64,000 bases of DNA from Roseomonas gilardii (GTDB lineage Bacteria > Pseudomonadota > Alphaproteobacteria > Acetobacterales > Acetobacteraceae): contig NZ_CP015583.1 in NCBI RefSeq assembly GCF_001941945.1, forward strand, positions 485,001 to 549,000. The letters are read 5' to 3'. The position numbers were made by a program, and so were the translations under genes. A model generated the notes under the pieces. That model had not been told where the DNA came from and searched no databases. It saw only the letters and a list, made by a program, of their open reading frames with translations. Below, piece after piece: positions 8,123 through 16,197 of this stretch. Numbering within the stretch: the stretch's first letter is position 1; each line of letters begins with the position of its first letter.

Positions 8123-9241
8123 ATGACCAAGGACCAGGATTTCGAGATTTTCCTGGCAGCCCCGCCGGGGCTGGAGGCCGTGCTGCACGACGAGGTGCGC
8201 GGCAAGGGCTTCAAGCAGGCGAAGCCGGTGCCGGGGGGCGTGACGATCCGGGGCGGCTGGCCCGAGGTGTGGCGCGCCAATCTCTGGGTCCGCGGGGCGG
8301 GGCGCGTGCTGGCGCGGCTGGATTCGTTCCGCGTGACGCATCTGGCGCAGCTCGACGCGCGGGCGCGGCGGGTGGAATGGGCGCGGGTGCTGCGGCCGGA
8401 CGTGCCGTTCCGGGTCGAGGCCACCTGCGCCGGGTCGCGCATCTATCACAGCGGCGCGGCGGCGGAACGGATCGCGCGGGCCATCCGGGAAACGGTGGGC
8501 GCGCCGGCCTCCGACGAGGCGGAGATCGTGGTGCGGGCGCGCATCGAGCGGGATGTCTGCACGATCAGCCTCGATACCTCCGGCGAGCCGCTGCACCGGC
8601 GCGGCTTCAAGCCCGAGGTGAACGCGGCGCCGATGCGGGAAACGCTGGCCTCGCTGTTCCTGCGGCAATGCGGCTTCACGGGCACCGAAAGCGTGCTGGA
8701 CCCGATGTGCGGCTCGGGCACCTTCGTGATCGAGGCGGCGGAGATCGCGGCGCGGCTGAACCCCGGACGGGGGCGCTCCTTCGCCTTCGAGAAGCTGGCG
8801 GGCTTCGACGCGGCGGCCTGGGCGGCGATGCGGGCGGTGCGCAGCGCGCGGGAGCCGGCGGCCCCGTGCTTCGGCAGCGACCGGGATGCCGGGGCGGTGG
8901 CGATGAGCCGCGCCAATGCGGAGCGCGCCGGGGTCGCGGGTTTCACCCGCTTCCACCAGGGGCCGATCGCCGCGCTGGAGGTGCCGGAGGGCGCGGTGCC
9001 CGGGGTGGTGATGGTGAACCCGCCCTATGGCGGCCGGCTCGGCGAGCGGGGGGCGCTGCTGCCGCTGTACCAGACGCTCGGGCAGGTGCTGCGGCAGCGC
9101 TTCGCCGGCTGGCGCGTAGGGATGGTGACCAGCGAGGCGCGGCTGGCGCAGGCGGCGGGGCTGCCCTTCCTGCCGGCGGAGGCGCCGGTGCCGCATGGAG
9201 GCGTGCGGGTGGTGCTGTACCGGACCGGGTTGCTCGGCTGA
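8123..9241 (+). CDS. THUMP-domain class I rRNA methyltransferase (RlmL/YpsC type)
   Basis: A 372-residue protein with a THUMP RNA-binding domain (about residues 1-155; FEIFLAAPPGLEAVLHDEV opens it) and a Rossmann methyltransferase domain. Motif I is LDPMCGSGTFVIEAA and the catalytic NPPY box is VMVNPPYGGRLGERGA, the signature of N2-guanine methylation. By family it modifies 23S rRNA, near G2445 in E. coli numbering. An ATG at 8093 would add ten residues. It is divergent from the DUF484-xerC pair; the 210-bp gap between them holds both promoter regions. Confidence 0.88.
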   Translation: MTKDQDFEIFLAAPPGLEAVLHDEVRGKGFKQAKPVPGGVTIRGGWPEVWRANLWVRGAGRVLARLDSFRVTHLAQLDARARRVEWARVLRPDVPFRVEATCAGSRIYHSGAAAERIARAIRETVGAPASDEAEIVVRARIERDVCTISLDTSGEPLHRRGFKPEVNAAPMRETLASLFLRQCGFTGTESVLDPMCGSGTFVIEAAEIAARLNPGRGRSFAFEKLAGFDAAAWAAMRAVRSAREPAAPCFGSDRDAGAVAMSRANAERAGVAGFTRFHQGPIAALEVPEGAVPGVVMVNPPYGGRLGERGALLPLYQTLGQVLRQRFAGWRVGMVTSEARLAQAAGLPFLPAEAPVPHGGVRVVLYRTGLLG

Positions 9242-9286
9242 GGCCGGAGGCCCAGGAGCGGCCAGCGGGTCTGGCTATGCGGCGGC

Positions 9287-9907
9287 TCACCACATCGTCT
9301 GGCGGGCGCGCTCGGCCCAACTGCTGTCATAGGTCTCGCCGCCGACGCGGCCCTGGCTCATCTCGGCCAGGATCTGGCCGGGGGTGGGCAGGGTCTTGGG
9401 ATCGACCTGGCTGTCCTGGCGCCAGAGGCCGGCGCGGATGATCGCGCGGGCGCACTGGAAATAGACCTCGGTGACCTTGATCACCATGACGGTGCGGGGC
9501 GCCTTGCCCTCCACGGCGAAGGATTCGAGCAAAGCGGGGTCGTCGTCGATGGTGGCGCGGCCGTTGACGCGCATGGCGTTTCCGATGCCGGGGATCAGGA
9601 ACATCAGCCCGACGCGCGGGTCGCGGACCACGTTGCGCAGGCTGTCGATGCGGTTGTTGCCGCGGCGGTCGGGCAGCAGCAACGTGCCGGGATCGGCGAT
9701 GCGGACGAAGCCCTTCATGTCGCCGCGCGGGGAGCAGTCCAACCCCTCCGGCCCCGAGGTGGCGAGGGCGAGGAAGGGCGCGGCCTCGATGAAACGGCGG
9801 TACTGCGGGGTGATGTGGCCGGCGACCTTGGCGGTCGAGGCCTCCCCCACGGCGCCGAGGGCGCCGTAGATGCGTTCCAGTTCCTCGATCGTGGCGATGG
9901 TGGCCAT
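9287..9907 (-). CDS. PPOX-class FMN-dependent flavoprotein (DR2398-like)
   Basis: A 206-residue split-barrel protein of the pyridoxamine-phosphate-oxidase-like superfamily. The FMN-binding region is recognisable in FLALATSGPEGLDCSPRGD and LLPDRRGNNRIDSLRNVV, with VGLMFLIPGIGNAMRVNGRA following; this matches the DR2398-type subfamily. Such proteins reduce small oxidised substrates or bind FMN/F420; the substrate is unknown. It is divergently transcribed from the LysR regulator (82 bp between starts), the usual arrangement for a LysR protein controlling its neighbour. Confidence 0.85.
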   Translation of the reverse strand: MATIATIEELERIYGALGAVGEASTAKVAGHITPQYRRFIEAAPFLALATSGPEGLDCSPRGDMKGFVRIADPGTLLLPDRRGNNRIDSLRNVVRDPRVGLMFLIPGIGNAMRVNGRATIDDDPALLESFAVEGKAPRTVMVIKVTEVYFQCARAIIRAGLWRQDSQVDPKTLPTPGQILAEMSQGRVGGETYDSSWAERARQTMW

Positions 9908-9988
9908 GGCGGTGCGCTCCGTCTCCCGTGACAGGGCGTTGCTAGACGAGGTGCCGGGGGCGGCATATCGAATAGTTGTCGCCGATCT

Positions 9989-10885
9989 GTGCGGAAAGCT
10001 CACGGAGGTCCGGCCCTGCGCCAGTTGCCGCCGCTGTCCACGCTGCGGGCCTTCGAGGCCACGGCCCGGCTGGGCTCCGTCACGCGGGCCGCGGCGGAGC
10101 TGGGGCGCACGCATGGGGCGGTGAGCCGGCAGATCCGCACGTTGCAGGAGGCGGCGGGCTGCGCGCTGTTCGACAAGGCGGGGACGGGGCTGCGGCTGAA
10201 CGCGCGCGGCGAGGCGTTGCTGCGCGTGGTGGCGGAGGCGCTGGACGGGCTGGAGGGCGGCTGGGCGCGGCTGCTGGAGGAGGCGCGGGGGCCGGTGGTG
10301 CATGTGGCGTGCAGCGCGAGTTTCGCCATGCGCTGGCTGGTGCCGAGGCTGGGCGAGTTCCACCAGCGGCATCCGGGCGTGCGGCTGCGGCTGTCCATGA
10401 CCACGGCGCGGGAGGTGCGGTTCGAGGGGGCGGCGCTGGTGATCGCCTGGGACCGGGGCTCCTATCCGCCCGCCGACCAGGCGCGGGCGATCCTGCTCGG
10501 CCCGGTGGCGGTGGGGCCGGTCTGCGCGCCCGGCTATCCGGTGCGGGTGGAGGCGGGGCGGCTGCGGATGGCGGTGCGGATCGCGCATGAGCATACGGGC
10601 CGGGCCTGGGACGGGTGGGCGGCGGAATCCGGGCGCGCCGCCGCCTGGGAGGAGGAGTTGCGGTTTCCTCACACACATCTGTGCATCGGGGCGGCGCTGG
10701 CCGGGCTGGGCGTGGCCGTGGCCGAGCAGCGGCTGGTGGCGGAGGATGTGGCGGCCGGGCGGCTGGTGGCGCCCTGCGGCTTCACGACCCTGCCGGAGCG
10801 ATGGGGGGCGGTTCCGTTCTCCGACAGCGTGGAGACGGGGGCGGGGCGGGAATTCGTGACGTGGCTGCGGGGGGCGCTGGGCTGA
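9989..10885 (+). CDS. LysR-family transcriptional regulator (GcvA-like)
   Basis: A regulator of about 290-298 residues with an N-terminal winged helix (LRAFEATARLGSVTRAAAEL, then THGAVSRQIRTLQEAAGCAL) and a periplasmic-binding-protein-like effector domain. The frame is open from a GTG at 9989, but GGAGG at 10004-10008 sits 7 bp before an in-frame CTG at 10016, which would give the normal family N-terminus (RQLPPLSTLRAFE); a non-canonical CTG start is possible. It probably controls the divergent PPOX flavoprotein gene. Confidence 0.87.
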   Translation: MRKAHGGPALRQLPPLSTLRAFEATARLGSVTRAAAELGRTHGAVSRQIRTLQEAAGCALFDKAGTGLRLNARGEALLRVVAEALDGLEGGWARLLEEARGPVVHVACSASFAMRWLVPRLGEFHQRHPGVRLRLSMTTAREVRFEGAALVIAWDRGSYPPADQARAILLGPVAVGPVCAPGYPVRVEAGRLRMAVRIAHEHTGRAWDGWAAESGRAAAWEEELRFPHTHLCIGAALAGLGVAVAEQRLVAEDVAAGRLVAPCGFTTLPERWGAVPFSDSVETGAGREFVTWLRGALG

Positions 10886-10902
10886 GGGCGTGGGAGGCGC
10901 GC

Positions 10903-11493
10903 TCATGGCCAGGACCAGCGCAGGACGGGGGCGATGCGGCGGCGGCCGGCGGCGGTGCGGTACAGGGCCATGAGGGTGCGGAGCATGGCGCGGTAGGCAG
11001 TGATGGTGCCGCGCCGGGTGGGCAGGGGCGGAAGTTTCGCGCGGCGCAGGGTTTCGGACAAATCGGGATCGGGGAGGAGCCAGGGCGGGCCGGGCAGGGC
11101 GGAGCGCAGGTTCAGCCGGCGGGCCAGGAGGATGAGGCCCATGCCCAGGATGCGGTAGGCGCGGCGGGCGGCGCGGCAGATGCGGTGGCGGAGGGATTGC
11201 AACGGGTGCTGCGCGGGGAGGGTGGCGAGGGCGGTCAGAAGACGGCCCCAGACCCCCGCATGGGTGAGGCGGCGGAAGAAGCGGGCGATGGTGTCGGCGC
11301 GGCCGTGCTGCGCCGGGAGGGCGCACCAGGGAAGCGGGGTGAGGGCGTGGGCGAAGATGGCGTCCATGCGGGCGCGGGGACCCTCCGCGACCGGGCGGCC
11401 GCGGTGGCGGGGGTCGTGCGGGAGGTAAGGGGAGAGGGCGGACCACTCCGCGTCGGTCAGGGGGTGGGAGGGGAGGATGGGGGTGGCGCGCAT
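10903..11493 (-). CDS. Transposase ORFA-derived (DUF4096-type) protein, paralogue 1
   Basis: A 196-residue protein. The first half resembles the N-terminal region of IS5-type transposases (LTDAEWSALSPYLP, then RMDAIFAHALTPLPWCALPA and FFRRLTHAGVWGRLLTAL), but no DDE catalytic domain follows. Instead there is a conserved C-terminal block with a hydrophobic helix (RILGMGLILLARRL) and LPGPPWLLPDPDLSETL. A paralogue with the same two-part structure lies at 48075-48668, and both have the same 17-bp motif upstream. Neither start has a Shine-Dalgarno sequence. Shared ancestry with transposases is inferred; conservation of a non-transposase tail argues for a domesticated gene and not debris. Confidence 0.7.
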   Translation of the reverse strand: MRATPILPSHPLTDAEWSALSPYLPHDPRHRGRPVAEGPRARMDAIFAHALTPLPWCALPAQHGRADTIARFFRRLTHAGVWGRLLTALATLPAQHPLQSLRHRICRAARRAYRILGMGLILLARRLNLRSALPGPPWLLPDPDLSETLRRAKLPPLPTRRGTITAYRAMLRTLMALYRTAAGRRRIAPVLRWSWP

Positions 11494-11523
11494 GGGCGAG
11501 GGTGTAGCATAGGCGAGGGGTGT

Positions 11524-11540
11524 TAGGCAAGTTTTCCTAT
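11524..11540. promoter_or_regulatory. 17-bp motif shared by the two DUF4096-type paralogues (copy 1)
   Basis: TAGGCAAGTTTTCCTAT lies 30 bp upstream of the paralogue 1 start. It contains the inverted repeat TAGG-N8-CCTA and is followed on the minus strand, 12-13 bp later, by CCTATGC. The same motif at the same distance precedes paralogue 2. Promoter/operator or element end are both possible. Confidence 0.65.
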
Positions 11541-11572
11541 ATCTGAGTAGAATCCCTGCCTCGTCAGTTAGG

Positions 11573-12934
11573 CTACTTTTTGTCAGACGGTATTAATAAT
11601 GGACCGAAGTTTACTCGAGCCCGGCTCGGCCTTCTTACCGATGACACCTTTGGTTTGCCTGTGAGGTTTTTGGCTAACGCGTGCGTTGGTGCTGGGCGTC
11701 TCAAAAAATGAAAGGTGGGCTGCTCGGGCAAGATTAGAACATCGTCCGGTTTCATGCTCGAAAGGACCCTTTTTTCTCCTCCGTCTGCTGTCAGAATGTG
11801 CACCTGCTTGTGTTCGGCTAATTGAGCAAAAACTTGCCTGATGATTGTGCTGTCGGCTGGGCTGTGATTGGCATTTTCAGCAAAAAACTGCCTGAACGAG
11901 ATAGGTGCTCCATATTTATCCAGCAATTTAGGCAAGTCCTCTTGAAGAAGCCACTCAGTTCTAGAGCGGGCATCCTCATCAAACATAAAGCCCTGGCTAT
12001 TCGGTGGCGGCGAGTAAGGGTCAAAGCCTAACATATTGTAGCCTGATCCTCCATAATGGGAAAACTGATTGCTTTGTGCCCAATGCAAAGTAGTCATTAC
12101 ATCTCTCGCGCGCGCATGCGTGGATAGATGGACTAGCCAGTAGGCTGTATGGCTTTTGCGCGATGTTATAAAGAATGGAGTATAGTATTTTGCTGTTCTT
12201 TCAAACGATTGTGTTAGCAGCCTTTGAATTAGCCCGTGAATGCCATTTTCTGCTTGTGCAGCCACATCGAAAGTTTCTCTGGTTAGCCCTTCAACGCCTA
12301 AATGTCTCAATTGCTCATCAAGGCGATCATAATCCTGCATCCATCGTGCCAGTTGATCAAAGGCGAAGGTAAGAATGACTTCTGGTTTGTGTAAAGATTC
12401 AAAAATCTGGCTAATAGCTTTGAACGGAACATCGCGATAACCAAATTGATCTAACAGAAAGATAGCTTTGCGTCGGCCATGAACGCGGCCAATCAAATTT
12501 GGCAATACTCCTTCAAATTTTCCTTCGTGGAGTATGATTTGACTTCCTAAATATTGAACATAACCACGTTCGGCAAGTGTGCGGCGTAACACGTCGTGGG
12601 CAGATCTATTTGCATCTACTAAATGTAATCGCCAATTTAGTTGGAAGACGTTCCTTTGATTCTCCTGAATTCTCTGCTGCATCTCATGCAATACTTCTAG
12701 TATAATAATAGGCGAGCCGTAGTATAAATCTGGGGTGCCACGTTGCCGATAAACGCCACCACCGGAAAATGTGTCGAATATCTCTATGCCGTACTGTCTG
12801 AAGCCCCGGGGTTTTATTAATTCTTCGAGGTAGCGACGAAGATACTGTCTGTATAAATCATGCTTAACTTTGCTGTGCTCTCCGATCTCGGGTAGAGTTT
12901 CAGCTAATCCCCATCTATATTGCCCTTCTCTCAT
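11573..12934 (-). CDS. tcmP: Three-Cys-motif partner protein TcmP
   Basis: A 453-residue protein of the TcmP family, which almost always sits beside a Gp37/Gp68-type three-Cys-motif protein. FDTFSGGGVYRQRGTPDLYY resembles a degenerate class I methyltransferase motif I (D-x-F-x-G-x-G), followed by LHLVDANRSAHDVLR (motif II-like) and FLLDQFGYRDVPF, so a Rossmann/methyltransferase fold is likely; activity is unknown. The ATG at 12934 is preceded by AGGAG with 5-bp spacing, clearly better than the longer frame to 12988. The gene is conspicuously AT-rich against its surroundings, indicating horizontal transfer. It lies 16 bp downstream of its partner. Confidence 0.85.
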   Translation of the reverse strand: MREGQYRWGLAETLPEIGEHSKVKHDLYRQYLRRYLEELIKPRGFRQYGIEIFDTFSGGGVYRQRGTPDLYYGSPIIILEVLHEMQQRIQENQRNVFQLNWRLHLVDANRSAHDVLRRTLAERGYVQYLGSQIILHEGKFEGVLPNLIGRVHGRRKAIFLLDQFGYRDVPFKAISQIFESLHKPEVILTFAFDQLARWMQDYDRLDEQLRHLGVEGLTRETFDVAAQAENGIHGLIQRLLTQSFERTAKYYTPFFITSRKSHTAYWLVHLSTHARARDVMTTLHWAQSNQFSHYGGSGYNMLGFDPYSPPPNSQGFMFDEDARSRTEWLLQEDLPKLLDKYGAPISFRQFFAENANHSPADSTIIRQVFAQLAEHKQVHILTADGGEKRVLSSMKPDDVLILPEQPTFHFLRRPAPTHALAKNLTGKPKVSSVRRPSRARVNFGPLLIPSDKK

Positions 12935-12950
12935 TTTTTCTCCTGCGGAG

Positions 12951-13697
12951 CTAATTGACGTTTGGCATCTCGTCCCAAGTGCGTCCATCTAGAAGACGGC
13001 CATTTGCGCTTTTGGATCGACGTAAACCATCATATCCCCAAGCGCCCCACTGTTTGAAGAAAAATGGGACGCCGGTAGATAAACATTGATCCCGAACATT
13101 AATGGCCCATTCGGGCTTCATTAGCCTAGCGCGGGGGCCGGACTCGCCGCCGACTATTACCCAATGAATACCGCTGAGATCTAAAGATCCAACATCGCCA
13201 ATGAGCGGCTCTATTGATAAAAATCGAACGTTTGCGTTTGTTTGTCTCAAATGGTTTATACGTGAAACTCTTTGTTTGTCTTCTACAGATACACCAAGCC
13301 AAATATGAGAAGGTACTAATCTGTTGCGATAGCGTCTATTAACCCAATCCCTCATCAGGGAGGAGCGTTTGGTAAGCATCTGGTAGGTATGCCAGTTTGC
13401 ACGCTCCATAGTATCGAATACAGAATCTATGAAAGATTCTGGAACGCCCTTCTGAAATAAATCAGACATTGAATTGACGAAGATCATTCTTGGCTTTCGC
13501 CAAGAATCTGGTTGCCTTAGACGCTCGGGCCTAAGCTGAAGATCAAAGCCGTTCTCAAAAGCATGATTGGGCACATTTCGAAAACGCTCGGCAAATATTG
13601 CCGCATAGCAATTATCACAACCTGGACTAATTTTGATGCAACCCGTGACAGGATTCCAAGTCGCGTCTGTCCATTCGATGTCAGACGTCTGCGCCAA
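12951..13697 (-). CDS. Gp37/Gp68 (DUF5131) family three-Cys-motif protein
   Basis: A 248-residue protein with the family N-terminus IEWTDATWNPVTGC and a C-x6-C-x2-C cluster (Cys20, Cys27, Cys30), an arrangement that may bind a metal or an iron-sulphur cluster. It continues with IFVNSMSDLFQKGVP, HIWLGVSVEDKQRV, FLSIEPLIGD and WVIVGGESGPRARLM, all family blocks. Homologues occur in phages and mobile islands; the function is unknown, although a radical-SAM-like architecture has been suggested. The start is TTG at 13697 with GGAGG 7 bp upstream. It is the first gene of the AT-rich island and forms an operon with tcmP. Confidence 0.87.
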   Translation of the reverse strand: MAQTSDIEWTDATWNPVTGCIKISPGCDNCYAAIFAERFRNVPNHAFENGFDLQLRPERLRQPDSWRKPRMIFVNSMSDLFQKGVPESFIDSVFDTMERANWHTYQMLTKRSSLMRDWVNRRYRNRLVPSHIWLGVSVEDKQRVSRINHLRQTNANVRFLSIEPLIGDVGSLDLSGIHWVIVGGESGPRARLMKPEWAINVRDQCLSTGVPFFFKQWGAWGYDGLRRSKSANGRLLDGRTWDEMPNVN

Positions 13698-13798
13698 CTT
13701 ATAACCTCCGGAACGAAACAGGAATCTAGCTCAGACGCAAGGGTCTAGCAATTCCCCCGAGTGGCTACAGGAAGGATTGCTACAGACAGCACTCAGAA

Positions 13799-13883
13799 TT
13801 CCGACTCGTACTCGGAAGGTCCAGGAAACTCAGTTTCCTGGCGGATAGGGGGGCTGGGGGCAAAGGCAGAGCCTTTCCCCCAG
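13799..13883. repeat. Structured hairpin repeat, copy C (short form)
   Basis: Three consecutive hairpins: 13799-13804/13812-13817; a 21-nt palindrome at 13821-13841 (10-bp arms around a central C); and 13854-13860 with 13862-13867 pairing to 13871-13883 around an AGA loop. The second and third stems align with copies at 22471-22491 and 50879-50899. It lies between the tcmP island and the 3' end of xdhB. Confidence 0.7.
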
Positions 13884-13905
13884 AGGCCGCCACGAATCGC
13901 CCCGC

Positions 13906-16197
13906 CTAACCACCCCCACCCTCGAACGCCTCCAGCATCCGCTCCGGCGTCACCGGCGCATCCAACCGCGCCACCCCTGCCGCATCGGCCAGCGCGTTCC
14001 ACACCGCCGTCGCCAGCATCAGCGGCGGCTCCCCCACGGCCTTGGAGCGGAAGATGGTGTCCGCCCGGGCGGGGGCATCCGCCAGCAGCCGCACCTCGAA
14101 GACCTCCGGCACGTCGCGGGAGCCGGGGATCTTGTAGGTGGAGGGGCCGAGGGTGCGGAGGCGCCCTTGCGCGTCCCACCAGAGTTCCTCGCAGGTGAGC
14201 CAGCCCAGGCCCTGGACAAAGGCGCCCTCGATCTGGCCGAGGTCCACGGCGGGGTTGAGGGAGCGGCCGCAATCCTGGACCAGCCAGGCGCCCGTGCAGC
14301 GGTGCTCGCCGGTCAGGGTGTCCACCTCCACCTCCGCGACCGAGGCGCCATAGGAGAAGTAGAAGAAGGGCTCGCCGCGCATGGCGACAGGGTCCCAGCT
14401 CAGGCCGGGGGTCTTGTAGTGGCCGGCGGCGGAAAGGGAGACGCGCTTCGCGTGGCAAAGGCGGGCGAGTTCGCCGAAGCCGAGACGGTGGTTGCCGGCG
14501 CGGGCCTCGTCATCGGCCAGGGTGATGTCGGCGGGGTCCACGGACCAGTGCTCGGCGGCGGCGGCGATCATGCGGTCGCGGATGGCGGTGGCGGCGATCT
14601 GCGCGGCCCAGCCGTTGAGGTCGGTGCCGGTGCTGGCGGCGGTGGGGGAGGTGTTGGGGACCTCCGCCGTGCTGGTGGCGGTGATGCGGACGCGGGAAAG
14701 GGGGACGCCGAAGGTTTCGGCGACGATCTGGGCGACCTTGATGAAGAGGCCCTGGCCCATCTCGGTGCCGCCGTGGTTCAGGCGGATGGAGCCGTCGGCA
14801 TAGACATGCACGAGGGCGCCGGCCTGGTTCATGCTCTGGACGCCGAAGGAGATGCCGAAGGCGAGGACGAAGGAGCCGAGGCCGCGCCGCTTGTAGGGGT
14901 GGGCGGCGTTGAAGGCGTCGATGGCGGCGCGGCGGTCGTCCCAGCCGGAAAGGGCCTGGGTTTCGGCCCAGACGCGGCGGATGAGGTCGCCTTCCAGGGT
15001 CTGGCCATAGGGGGTTTTGTCGCTGTTCTCACCGCCGGCGAAGTTGCGGGCGCGGACGGCCTCGGGGGTGGAGCCCAGGGCGCGGGCGAGGTGGCGGACG
15101 ACATCCTCCGTCAGCAGCACGCCCTGGGGGCCGCCGAAGCCGCGGAAGGCGGTGTTGCTGACGGTGTTGGTGCGGACCACGCGGCCGTCGATGCGGATAT
15201 GCGGCACGTCGAGGGCGTTGAGGGCGTGGGTGACGGCGCGGAAGACGACGCCGGTGGAGAGGTCGAGGGTGTGGCCGCCATCGGCGACCATGAGGGCGTC
15301 GAGGGCCAGCAGGCGGCCCGTGTCGTCGAAGCCGGCCTCCCAGCGGTAGAGGAAGGGGTGGCGCTTGCCGGTGGCGGCCATGTCGGCCTTGCGGGAAAGG
15401 CGGAGCTTGACCGGGCGGCCGGTGCGGTGGGCGGCCAGCGCCGCGGCGGCGCCGACCCAGGAGGCGTTGCTTTCCTTGCCGCCGAAGCCGCCGCCCATGC
15501 GGCGGGTCTGGACGGTGATGCGGTTGTAGTCGCAGCCGAGGATGCGGGCGGCGATGTGCTGCACCTCGGTCGGGTGCTGGGTGGAGGAATGGAGGGTGAG
15601 GTCGCCGTCCTCGCCGGGGATGGCGAGGCAGATCTGGCCTTCGAGGTAGAAATGCTCCTGCCCGCCGCAGCGGAACTCGCCGGAGAGGGTGCGGGGGGCG
15701 GTGGCGAGGGCCTGGTCCACGTCGCCCGTGGTCATGACCATGGGGGGGAGGAGGAGGTCGCCCGCCTCCAGCGCGTCCTCGATGGAGAGGACGGGGGGCA
15801 GTTTCTCCACCTCCGCCGTGACCGTCTTGGCGGCGGCGATGGCGGCGTCGCGGGTGGTGGCGACGACCATGCCGAGGGGCTGGCCCCAGTGGAGGATCTC
15901 GCTTTCCGCGAAGAGGTGTTCGCCCGGCTTGTGGGCGGGGGAGATGTCGTTGCTGCCGGGGATGTCGGCGGGCGTCAGGACGGCGACGACGCCGGGATGC
16001 GCGCGGGCCGCTTCCGTGCGGAGGGTGAGGAGGCGGGCATGGGCGGTGTCGGCGAGGATCAGCGCGGCGTGCAGGGTGCCGGGGATGTCCGGGATGTCGT
16101 CGGCGAAGCGGGCCTGGCCGGTGCAGTGGGCGAGGGCGCTGTCATGCGGCAGGGGGGCGCCGGCGGTGCGGGTCAGGTTGGGCGGGTTCGTGTCCAT
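13906..16197 (-). CDS. xdhB: Xanthine dehydrogenase, molybdenum-binding large subunit
   Basis: A 763-residue molybdopterin subunit that, with XdhA, oxidises hypoxanthine to xanthine and urate in the cytoplasm. The N-terminal a/b-hammerhead domain (about residues 15-125) is followed by the cofactor-binding domains with RRMGGGFGGKESNA, FRGFGGPQG, GGTEMGQGLFIKVAQIVA and, near the end, the active-site Glu in SKAVGEPPLMLATAV. Length is normal for XdhB. The ATG at 16197 overlaps the xdhA stop by one base (TGATG). No xdhC chaperone gene follows: the AT-rich island begins downstream. Confidence 0.94.
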   Translation of the reverse strand: MDTNPPNLTRTAGAPLPHDSALAHCTGQARFADDIPDIPGTLHAALILADTAHARLLTLRTEAARAHPGVVAVLTPADIPGSNDISPAHKPGEHLFAESEILHWGQPLGMVVATTRDAAIAAAKTVTAEVEKLPPVLSIEDALEAGDLLLPPMVMTTGDVDQALATAPRTLSGEFRCGGQEHFYLEGQICLAIPGEDGDLTLHSSTQHPTEVQHIAARILGCDYNRITVQTRRMGGGFGGKESNASWVGAAAALAAHRTGRPVKLRLSRKADMAATGKRHPFLYRWEAGFDDTGRLLALDALMVADGGHTLDLSTGVVFRAVTHALNALDVPHIRIDGRVVRTNTVSNTAFRGFGGPQGVLLTEDVVRHLARALGSTPEAVRARNFAGGENSDKTPYGQTLEGDLIRRVWAETQALSGWDDRRAAIDAFNAAHPYKRRGLGSFVLAFGISFGVQSMNQAGALVHVYADGSIRLNHGGTEMGQGLFIKVAQIVAETFGVPLSRVRITATSTAEVPNTSPTAASTGTDLNGWAAQIAATAIRDRMIAAAAEHWSVDPADITLADDEARAGNHRLGFGELARLCHAKRVSLSAAGHYKTPGLSWDPVAMRGEPFFYFSYGASVAEVEVDTLTGEHRCTGAWLVQDCGRSLNPAVDLGQIEGAFVQGLGWLTCEELWWDAQGRLRTLGPSTYKIPGSRDVPEVFEVRLLADAPARADTIFRSKAVGEPPLMLATAVWNALADAAGVARLDAPVTPERMLEAFEGGGG

